Origin: Paracoccaceae bacterium
GTDB taxonomy: Bacteria; Pseudomonadota; Alphaproteobacteria; Rhodobacterales; Rhodobacteraceae
Reading direction: 5' to 3'
DNA length: 7,229 bases
Assembly: GCA_011525185.1 (NCBI GenBank)
Contig: WTIQ01000061.1
Span: 1-7,229, forward strand
Each line of letters begins with the position of its first letter. Position 1 is the stretch's first letter. The position numbers and the translations under genes were made by a program. Below the pieces are notes generated by a model. It was not told the origin of the DNA, searched no databases, and worked only from the letters and a program-made list of their open reading frames with translations. Shown piece by piece: positions 1 through 4,629 of this stretch.

Positions 1-246
1 GAAACATACAAACGCGAAGTTGCTAGGTCTTTTCCCCCGACAGAGCATTTTAGCGTCGCTTTTCTGGCGAAGCGCTGCCGATCAGAGAGGATTGAAGGCG
101 AGCCACCAGGGCAGCGCAACGTTATCATAAGATTCCCTAGTTATGAGGCTGCACGAAATTGGTACCATTCGGATCTGTATGCAGACGCCAAAGCTCTTAG
201 AATGTCAGCATCAACCAGCGTTCAAACCATTGTTGAGGGCGTATAG
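1..246 (+). CDS. DUF1330 family protein, C-terminal part (5' end outside window)
   Basis: Frame 1 is open from the first base to a TAG at 244-246, giving 81 residues with no start codon, so the gene begins left of the window. The C-terminal half matches the DUF1330 consensus as I remember it: an RNVIIRFPSYEAARNWYHS block, then LYADAKALRMSAS, and a terminal VEGV. These are small ferredoxin-like alpha/beta proteins of about 95-100 residues and unknown function, so perhaps 15-20 residues are missing. The stretch around residues 10-25 (SFPPTEHFSVAFLAKR) is less typical of the family, which usually has a glycine-rich FLARGG turn there. It lies upstream of the plus-strand dehydrogenase on the same strand but is separated by about 235 bases, so co-transcription is uncertain. 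The family call is firm; the biochemical role is unknown. Confidence 0.78.
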   Translation, partial: ETYKREVARSFPPTEHFSVAFLAKRCRSERIEGEPPGQRNVIIRFPSYEAARNWYHSDLYADAKALRMSASTSVQTIVEGV

Positions 247-258
247 GGTAAGGCCTAA

Positions 259-476
259 AGTGGCGAGAGGGGCTTAATCCGCCTTTACACTTACAAGCTC
301 ACTGAGGCAGACCCCTCCATAACACCGCTGCCATTTAAAAATGAGGGCCGCTATCGGGTCAAATGTCAGTCCAAGGACGTTTGACGTCATACATTCACGG
401 GCGATATGCTCTTGAATTTATGCGGATGCTTCGTCAGCTTTACGCAGAGTTTTACGAGAACAAAAAGATGGAGTGA
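259..476 (+). pseudogene. Possible frame-disrupted gene remnant, tentative Gfo/Idh/MocA-like C-terminus
   Basis: Two open segments in different frames could be one broken gene. Frame 1 is open from 259 to a TGA at 382-384 and reads ...YKLTEADPSITPLPFKNEG then RYRVKCQSKDV. Another frame is open from 345 to a TGA at 474-476 and ends SYIHGRYALEFMRMLRQLY then AEFYENKKME. A single frameshift near 370-385 would join them into about 65 residues. The second segment ends only 5 bases before the ATG of the following dehydrogenase, normal operon spacing, which supports a real gene end. The ALEFMRMLRQLYAEFYENKK tail faintly resembles the last helix of Gfo/Idh/MocA oxidoreductases (ALxxLrxlxAiYxSaxxgrxVe). 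That is a guess from pattern, not a domain match. The whole stretch may instead be non-coding. Confidence 0.27.
470..473 (+). promoter_or_regulatory. Ribosome binding site deciding the dehydrogenase start
   Basis: GGAG at 470-473 lies 8 bases before the ATG at 482. An in-frame GTG at 473 would add three residues (M-I-S), but it overlaps this site and has no purine-rich sequence at a useful distance of its own. The ATG at 482 also puts the Rossmann strand (KIAVLGTG) immediately at the N-terminus, as is usual in the family. Confidence 0.6.
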
Positions 477-481
477 TCAGC

Positions 482-1366
482 ATGAAAATTGCAGTTTTGG
501 GGACAGGGTTAATGGGCGCCCCTATGGCCAAAAACCTCTGTCATGCTGGATTTAATGTTACCGCTTGGAATCGCAGTTATGAGAAATTAGTGCCGCTAGC
601 AGACCATGGCTTGCATGTGGCAAAAGAGCCGCAAGATGCAATTGCGAAGGCGGATGTTATCATCTCTATGTTTACGGATGGTGCAGCAACGGCCGCGCTT
701 CAATCGCGTAAGGAGGTGCGCAGAGCATTGAAGCCGCGCTCGATCTGGATCGAAATGGCATCTGTCAAACCGAAAGAGGCGCGTATGCAAGCGGCCGATC
801 TTATGGCGCTCGACGTCTTTCATCTTGATGCGCCAGTATCGGGGGGGACGAAAGGAGCGCAAGAGGCTAGGCTTGCGATCATGGTTGGTGGTGATGCCAA
901 CGTCTTTGAACAGGTTAAAGGACTCTTTGAGGCTTTGGGGCGTGCCGTTTTGGTTGGGCCAAGTGGTTCAGGCCAGCTGGCAAAGCTTGCCAACCAAGCC
1001 ATTGTGGGCATTTCAATTGGGGCTGTTGCTGAAGCGATCCTTCTTCTCGAGCGCGGCGGTGCTGACCCTTTGGCCGTTTGTGATGCTCTACGCGGTGGCT
1101 TTGCGGATAGTACAATTTTGCAACAACATGGTAAACGCATGCTCGAGCGTTCCTTCGCGCTAGGCGGGCCCTCTCACATTCAGCTCAAAGATATGGAGAA
1201 TATCAATGAAGAGGCAGCATCATTGAATATAACGCTGCCGTTCGCGGAACAGACACAAGAGCGATATGAAAGATTGGTTGGCGAGCTGAATGGGGGCGAG
1301 TTGGATCATTCCGCCTTGTTCTTGGAGCTCTTGGAGAAAAATATCGCCGCAGGAGAAACGTCATAA
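482..1366 (+). CDS. NAD(P)-dependent beta-hydroxyacid dehydrogenase (HIBADH / tartronate semialdehyde reductase family)
   Basis: A 294-residue cytoplasmic oxidoreductase of normal family length (about 290-300). The N-terminal Rossmann domain opens with KIAVLGTGLMGAPMAKNL, the dinucleotide loop GxGxxG at residues 7-12. The substrate-binding signature DAPVSGG is at 116-122, followed by the usual MVGGD (134-138). The catalytic lysine is K168 in GQLAKLANQ, with the conserved N171; K236-D237 of the C-terminal helical domain is also present. Members interconvert beta-hydroxyacids and semialdehydes (3-hydroxyisobutyrate, D-glycerate/tartronate semialdehyde, succinate semialdehyde, L-threonate) with NAD(P). 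The segment around 71-82 (ALQSRKEVRRALKP) is somewhat unlike typical members. With an HpcH/HpaI aldolase gene converging from 3806-4618, a tartronate-semialdehyde-reductase-like role is attractive, but substrate specificity cannot be read from the sequence. No clear terminator follows. Confidence 0.92.
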   Translation: MKIAVLGTGLMGAPMAKNLCHAGFNVTAWNRSYEKLVPLADHGLHVAKEPQDAIAKADVIISMFTDGAATAALQSRKEVRRALKPRSIWIEMASVKPKEARMQAADLMALDVFHLDAPVSGGTKGAQEARLAIMVGGDANVFEQVKGLFEALGRAVLVGPSGSGQLAKLANQAIVGISIGAVAEAILLLERGGADPLAVCDALRGGFADSTILQQHGKRMLERSFALGGPSHIQLKDMENINEEAASLNITLPFAEQTQERYERLVGELNGGELDHSALFLELLEKNIAAGETS

Positions 1367-1653
1367 CGGTATACGCACACAGTCTAGATAAAGCAAAAAG
1401 CATCGTAATTTATACAAAAATGCCAATCGATAAAGTCTCTGGCCCTGTAAATCAGATAAAGTACTCAATTAAAGTCTTCACCGTGTCAAAAGGTGCTTGA
1501 TTTCGGTTAAATAATATCGAAACTTTTCGACTATGTGTTTCGATTGAGGGTGATACAAACGCCTTGTTGAGCCTCATCTGCCTGCGTTTAAAAACGCTGA
1601 CCCGAGGTAAAACAGAGCGATGGTCTCAAGGTAAGAAAACACCAAAAATGAAA
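1367..1653. other. Non-coding stretch with small palindromes
   Basis: About 290 AT-rich bases with no gene I can support; all frames on both strands are broken by frequent stops. It contains two short near-palindromes, TCGAAACTTTTCGA at 1517-1530 and GCGTTTAAAAACGC at 1584-1597. Neither is followed by a convincing T-run, so I do not call a terminator for the dehydrogenase. The right part probably belongs to the leader of the truncated plus-strand gene starting at 1680. Confidence 0.5.
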
Positions 1654-1665
1654 TGATAATTATCA
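1654..1665. promoter_or_regulatory. Perfect 12-bp palindrome TGATAATTATCA, possible operator
   Basis: TGATAATTATCA is perfectly self-complementary. It sits 3 bases before a GGAGAG ribosome binding site and 14 bases before the ATG at 1680. That position suits an operator or the base of a leader hairpin. It recalls half of a Fur-type TGATAATnATTATCA site but lacks the central bases, so no regulator is assigned. Confidence 0.3.
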
Positions 1666-1675
1666 ACTGGAGAGT

Positions 1676-2200
1676 TTATATGAAAACGAAGTCTCTGGCG
1701 GTTCTAAAGTTAGCGTAGATTTGATCTGCTGTTCTGCGATAGATTCCGCAGTTCTTTACGGAGACAGCCTCATTACACTTCTTGCGGTAGTTGTCATTGA
1801 GAGCTTTTTTGTCTAGGGCTTTGTCAGCTTCCTTTCTGAGTGGCTTCAACTCGCCAAAAATTACAGCTTGCTCCTTTTTCAGCCTGTTGATGACATCACG
1901 CTGTAGCTTTAGCTTAGGATTACTTTCATCCTTGGTACCTTCTTCCATGCGAACCAGCCGTAGGGCATCAAACGCTTGAGATATTTCTTCTTGCTTTTTC
2001 TCAAGCTCATCCATCTTTTCTGAGTAGACTATAGACGTAGCCCGTCTAGCGTCATCCCAAATCTCACGACTTTCTCTGTGAAGAGCTACTAGCGTGTTCC
2101 ACAAGCTATTTGCTCTGTGTAGCTCACCATTTTTGCCAACCGCTGCTTCAGTTGGATAGCCAATAGGAACGAGGCCGTACTTATAAACTCTTGTAGCCAT
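1676..2200 (-). pseudogene. Truncated N-terminus of a TnpB-derived type V effector (Cas12m / V-U-like)
   Basis: 174 residues from the ATG at 2200-2198 to a TAA at 1678-1676. A GTG one codon upstream (2203) also fits the frame. The N-terminus ATRVYKYGLVPIG is the first strand typical of type V-U and Cas12m-like proteins (VYKYGL at residues 5-10). It is followed by a helix HRANSLWNTLVALHRESREIW (28-48), where the family has its LWLAHNLRNxLVxxE helix, then a long charged, coiled-coil-like hairpin (about 60-130), and finally CGIYRRTADQIYANFRTARD (151-170), matching the family's LYWxxFNxVxxxxxxA motif. Comparison is with Cas12m recalled from memory, about 600 residues long. The rest of the OB/WED region, all RuvC motifs (D, E, D) and the zinc ribbon are missing, so it cannot be an active nuclease. 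The last residues, FVFI, come from foreign flanking DNA. No CRISPR array or cas1/cas2 is in the window. Its ATG overlaps the stop of the preceding small ORF (TGATG). Confidence 0.62.
1680..1718 (+). pseudogene. Truncated 5' end of an unknown plus-strand gene, possible signal peptide start
   Basis: GGAGAG at 1669-1674 is ideally spaced before the ATG at 1680. The frame then reads MKTKSLAVLKLA and stops at TAG 1716-1718. Two lysines followed by SLAVL look like the n-region and early h-region of a signal peptide, but the frame ends after 12 codons. On the opposite strand this is exactly where the Cas12m-like fragment stops matching its family pattern. My reading is that a deletion or insertion joined the start of one gene tail-to-tail with the truncated end of the other, with the join somewhere near 1685-1700. 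A fortuitous site and ATG remain possible over so short a stretch. Confidence 0.35.
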
Positions 2201-2385
2201 CACGATTTACTCTTTGTCAGCTGAAATTGGTGCCAGATACTCTTCTCCAATACCCAGCTTTTGCAGGATTGAAGGTAAGACTTTGTGTGATGATATTTTT
2301 CGGAACGTAAGGCTCCAGCCACACATAGCTCGCGTTCACCCGTCTCCGTTACTCCCGCCAAAACCGTTGCCGTACTCTTTATCAC
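2200..2385 (-). CDS. Unrecognised 61-residue ORF overlapping the Cas12m-like fragment
   Basis: The ORF starts at GTG 2385-2383 and stops at TGA 2202-2200, which overlaps the ATG of the Cas12m-like fragment as TGATG, the classic arrangement for translational coupling. Its own GTG overlaps the TGA (2384-2382) of a still smaller upstream ORF. I recognise no domain. The product is basic and polar: TVLAGVTETGERELCVAGAL is the most ordered stretch, followed by a His/Lys/Trp-rich tail without membrane segment or signal peptide. It could be a small accessory gene of the same mobile unit, the remnant of a larger protein, or a chance reading frame. The double overlap is the main argument that it is real. 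Confidence 0.35.
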   Translation of the reverse strand: MIKSTATVLAGVTETGERELCVAGALRSEKYHHTKSYLQSCKSWVLEKSIWHQFQLTKSKS

Positions 2386-2474
2386 TGCTTGAGTTTTAAC
2401 ACGCTGTTAGTGATCCAACCGAACCTAACCACAATGCCTTTATCGCAATACGCTTTAACAATGCTCTTCTCCCT
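2382..2474 (-). other. Short open frame ending in a GTGA overlap, no normal start codon
   Basis: The frame is open from just after a TAA (2477-2475) to TGA 2384-2382 and reads REKSIVKAYCDKGIVVRFGW then ITNSVLKLKQ. The only early start-like codon is an ATT at 2462-2460, behind AGGGAG at 2474-2469; a normal GTG occurs only halfway. It may be the 3' end of a gene whose front has been lost. In the +1-shifted frame the same ribosome binding site precedes a TTG (2461) mini-ORF, noted under findings. Confidence 0.2.
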
Positions 2475-2617
2475 TTAAACATGCATTCATGCAATCTCTA
2501 ACCGCAATAGTAGAAGAGAGGCTCAAAGCGTCTGAGTCAAGGCAAAATAGAATTCACTTACCGCATTTCGCCTTTATGGCCTTACAAGCTGATCACTCAA
2601 CACCTTGGAACCGCGTA

Positions 2618-2728
2618 CTATCCAGCGCGAAGCCAAAGGCACCAATAAAGATAATCCTGAGCTACCCCCCCCCGTTTTCCATCCGTAAGACGCGGCACCT
2701 GCCCCAGAAATTCGCTTGTAGTTCCCAT
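2618..2728 (-). CDS. Unrecognised 36-codon ORF spanning a nine-G tract
   Basis: ATG at 2728-2726 has a clean GGGAG (2740-2736) 7 bases upstream. The frame reads MGTTSEFLGQVPRLTDGK, runs through the G9 tract (R-G-G-V), and ends at TAG 2620-2618 after a Trp/Leu-rich tail (YLYWCLWLRAG). If the tract held ten G's, the frame would continue as GSSGLSLLVPLASRWIVRG and on to a TAA at 2576-2574, giving 51 residues of more protein-like composition. This suggests a slipped, phase-variable or simply decayed gene start. I do not recognise the family, and the ORF is short enough to be chance. Confidence 0.22.
   Translation of the reverse strand: MGTTSEFLGQVPRLTDGKRGGVAQDYLYWCLWLRAG
2665..2673. repeat. Homopolymer: nine C on the plus strand (G9 on minus)
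   Basis: Nine consecutive C residues, the longest homopolymer I noticed in the window. On the minus strand the resulting G9 falls inside the 36-codon ORF that has a good ribosome binding site. Tracts of this length change by slippage in vivo and are also a common site of sequencing error. Confidence 0.9.
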
Positions 2729-2829
2729 AGAGAAACTCCCAATAAATCAAAGAAGCCTCTCAATCGCAGATCACAAAGCATAGCGCTAGGTGGGGTCAGA
2801 ACAGCGGTTACATTATACAGAGATCTTAA

Positions 2830-3804
2830 TTAAGTTGCTTCGCTGTAGTTTGGATTTACGATGAGCTCGGGAGCAAGTGTATCAGCAAAATAATCGAGCA
2901 CGTTATCAATAGATTTGAGCGCCATGCGTTTTGCTGCGTCATTTGAGATGCCACCGATATGGGGTGAGAGGACAGCTGTGTCACAGCTGGCTAAAGGGTG
3001 ATCTGCACGTGGTGGTTCTGTTTCAAAGACGTCGAGACCAGCTGCGCCAATGTGGCCAGATAAGAGCGCCTCTTTGAGAGCCACTTCATCGATTAAACCG
3101 CCACGGGCCGCATTGATCACGATTGCCCCACGCGTCATCCGTTGTAGTTCGTTTTCTCCCAATAAGACGTGATCTAAAGAGGGCAAGTGAAGCGAGACGA
3201 TCTCGGCCCATTCTAGCCCCTCTTCAAGCGAAGATAGTTGCTTTACGCTTGGAGAGGGCCAGTCTGTGGCACTGATAAATGGATCATAAGCAGAAATGGT
3301 CATTGAAAAGCCCTGCATCATCTGAGCGACTCGCTGCCCAATGCGCCCAAACCCGACTAGGAAAAGATTTTTTCCAGAAACTTCAATCGCTTCTAGGGCA
3401 TTTCTCCATTCCCAGTTAGCCGTCGATCTCACGGCCTGATCTCCTCTGTTGACTCGCTTTGCCGCGGCAAGCATGAGCGTCACGGCTTGTTCGGCTGCTG
3501 AAATTGAGTTGACGTCGCCCACAATTGCCAATGGTATACCGCGTGTGCTGAGGGCCTCTGTGTCAATGACGTCATAGCCCACACCGTGACGCGAAACAAA
3601 CTTGAGCTTTGGGGCGCTGGCAATTATCTCAGCTGTTAAGGGCTGGGTTCGGATGATTAGAGCGTCTGCGTTTGGTAATTCCGCCAGCATTTCGTTTTGA
3701 TCGACCGATTGGACATGGGTATAGCTCCAGCCACGGGCCTCAACGGTGCTCAGATGCGCGATACCAGCTGGGTGAAGTTTTCCCGCAATAAGAAGATGGG
3801 GCAT
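2830..3804 (-). CDS. D-2-hydroxyacid dehydrogenase (NAD-dependent, SerA/GyaR-like)
   Basis: 324 residues, a typical length for the D-isomer-specific 2-hydroxyacid dehydrogenase family, which reversibly reduces 2-keto acids such as hydroxypyruvate, glyoxylate or 3-phosphohydroxypyruvate. The substrate-binding domain contains SRHGVGYDVID (71-81). The Rossmann loop is GFGRIG at 151-156, with D174 at the end of the following strand (SAYDP), the residue that favours NAD over NADP. The catalytic triad is complete: R234 in NAARGG, E263 in DVFETEPP, and H282 in SPHIGG. It lacks the C-terminal ACT domain of long phosphoglycerate dehydrogenases, so it is unlikely to be a serine-pathway enzyme. Its ATG lies one base after the aldolase stop (TAAGATG), implying coupled translation and a shared pathway. 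Likely the last gene of the operon; its stop codon lies almost at the edge of the mobile-DNA scar. Confidence 0.94.
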   Translation of the reverse strand: MPHLLIAGKLHPAGIAHLSTVEARGWSYTHVQSVDQNEMLAELPNADALIIRTQPLTAEIIASAPKLKFVSRHGVGYDVIDTEALSTRGIPLAIVGDVNSISAAEQAVTLMLAAAKRVNRGDQAVRSTANWEWRNALEAIEVSGKNLFLVGFGRIGQRVAQMMQGFSMTISAYDPFISATDWPSPSVKQLSSLEEGLEWAEIVSLHLPSLDHVLLGENELQRMTRGAIVINAARGGLIDEVALKEALLSGHIGAAGLDVFETEPPRADHPLASCDTAVLSPHIGGISNDAAKRMALKSIDNVLDYFADTLAPELIVNPNYSEAT

Positions 3805-3805
3805 C

Positions 3806-4618
3806 TTAATACATAGATTTTGTTGGGGCGGTTTTTTCGGGTGAATGACCTGTCTGGGTGCGCCAGTTCTTTACCGAAGCCTGCGCTGTAGCCGCGATGA
3901 ATTTGACATCACCACCGACTGTGGTCATCTGAAACCCCCATTCAATCGCTCGAAGCGCATAGTCCGTTGTGCCGCAGTGAATGCCAGCCACGATGCCGTT
4001 TTTATGGCAGGTGTCAGCGATCCGTTTTATGATGTCAATCATCACATCTTCTTGCCGATCCAATCCAGGTGGAAGCGCTCCTTGTTGCGTCCCAAGCGTT
4101 AAATCTGCGGGTCCCACATAGATACCATCAATGCCCTCAGTTGCAGTAATCTCCTCAAGATTTTCGACACCTTGCGCAGTTTCAATCATGGCAAACGCCA
4201 AAACGTCTTGGTTTACATCAACGCTGTAGCTTGGATCTGCGATTGAGGCGCGCGTGGGGCCAAAGCTGCGTTGACCCTGGGGCGGGTAGCGCATGTAGGA
4301 GGCAAAGGCGGCGGCATCTGCTCCCGTATTGATCATTGGGCATATCACTCCCATTGCCCCTGCATCCAGTGCTTTCATAACCGCCCCTGCATCCAGCCAC
4401 GGGACGCGCACAAAGGGCACCGTCGGTTTATATGTGCTGGCTTGAAGCATGGGCAAGAGATCACCATAATCGAGCGCACCGTGCTGCCAGTCGATTGTCA
4501 GACTGTCATAACCAGCGCCTGCCATAATTTCAGCGGTGAAAGGATTTCCAATAGAGAGCCATCCATTCAACGTGGCAGCCCCGTTTTTCCATTGTGATTT
4601 CAATTCATCTACTGTCAT
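3806..4618 (-). CDS. HpcH/HpaI family aldolase (class II pyruvate aldolase)
   Basis: 270 residues, about 10-15 longer than usual because of a hydrophilic C-terminal tail (TGHSPEKTAPTKSMY). The family makes metal-dependent TIM barrels that split 2-keto-4-hydroxy acids into pyruvate and an aldehyde. Visible landmarks are IDWQHGALDYGDL with catalytic H46, RVPW with R71, the VICPMINTGADA strand (91-102), YPPQGQRSFGPTR (111-123), the metal ligand E146 in AMIETAQGVENL, and the second ligand D172 in GIYVGPADLTLG. Relatives act on 2-keto-3-deoxyglucarate (GarL), 2-keto-3-deoxyrhamnonate, 4-hydroxy-2-ketoheptanedioate and similar compounds, and I cannot tell which here. It sits between the LacI regulator (9-base gap) and the D-2-hydroxyacid dehydrogenase (1-base gap) and is probably the central enzyme of the operon. 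An aldehyde product could go to the beta-hydroxyacid dehydrogenase at 482-1366. Confidence 0.95.
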   Translation of the reverse strand: MTVDELKSQWKNGAATLNGWLSIGNPFTAEIMAGAGYDSLTIDWQHGALDYGDLLPMLQASTYKPTVPFVRVPWLDAGAVMKALDAGAMGVICPMINTGADAAAFASYMRYPPQGQRSFGPTRASIADPSYSVDVNQDVLAFAMIETAQGVENLEEITATEGIDGIYVGPADLTLGTQQGALPPGLDRQEDVMIDIIKRIADTCHKNGIVAGIHCGTTDYALRAIEWGFQMTTVGGDVKFIAATAQASVKNWRTQTGHSPEKTAPTKSMY

Positions 4619-4623
4619 AATAG

Positions 4624-4629
4624 TCCTTT
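4624..4629 (-). promoter_or_regulatory. Ribosome binding site of the aldolase, overlapping the lacI stop
   Basis: AAAGGA (minus strand 4629-4624) lies 5 bases before the aldolase ATG at 4618-4616. Its first two bases are the last two of the TAA stop codon of the regulator gene (4630-4628), which supports one polycistronic message. Confidence 0.7.

Larger units (their letters stand above)
2386..2829. other. Gene-poor right part of the mobile-DNA scar
   Basis: About 440 bases with no conserved gene. The only long plus-strand frame (2489-2833, 114 codons) lacks a ribosome binding site, crosses the C9 tract and has a low-complexity Lys/Arg/Ser/Pro composition, so I treat it as spurious. The stretch contains the small minus-strand ORFs listed separately. 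It also has a perfect TATAAT -10 hexamer on the minus strand (2817-2812, without a good -35), a 12-bp near-palindrome at 2482-2493 (TGCATTCATGCA), and the block GGTGGGGTCAGAACAGCGG at 2789-2807. The last is reminiscent of the GGGGTCAGA motif at ends of small dispersed transposon-related repeats. No terminator for the leftward catabolic operon is visible after its last stop at 2830. Confidence 0.4.

Noticed and set aside
1203..1403. Minus-strand open frame opposite the 3' end of the plus-strand dehydrogenase
   Set aside because: Most of it is the antisense shadow of a gene with clear family motifs, and its own product is not protein-like.
1517..1597. Rho-independent terminators after the plus-strand dehydrogenase
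   Set aside because: The two small palindromes have AT-rich six-base stems with two-base loops, which are too tight to fold well, and no following T-run.
1654..1665. Fur box
   Set aside because: The palindrome lacks the three central bases of the TGATAATnATTATCA pattern, so only an unspecified operator can be suggested.
1367..2829. CRISPR array or guide-RNA repeat belonging to the Cas12m-like fragment
   Set aside because: I looked for regularly spaced repeats of 20-40 bases on both sides of the fragment and saw none. The only repeats are isolated short palindromes.
2489..2833. 114-codon plus-strand open frame
   Set aside because: It has no ribosome binding site, low-complexity basic/Ser/Pro composition and no recognisable motif. 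It runs through the C9 tract and overlaps the end of the convergent dehydrogenase by four bases.
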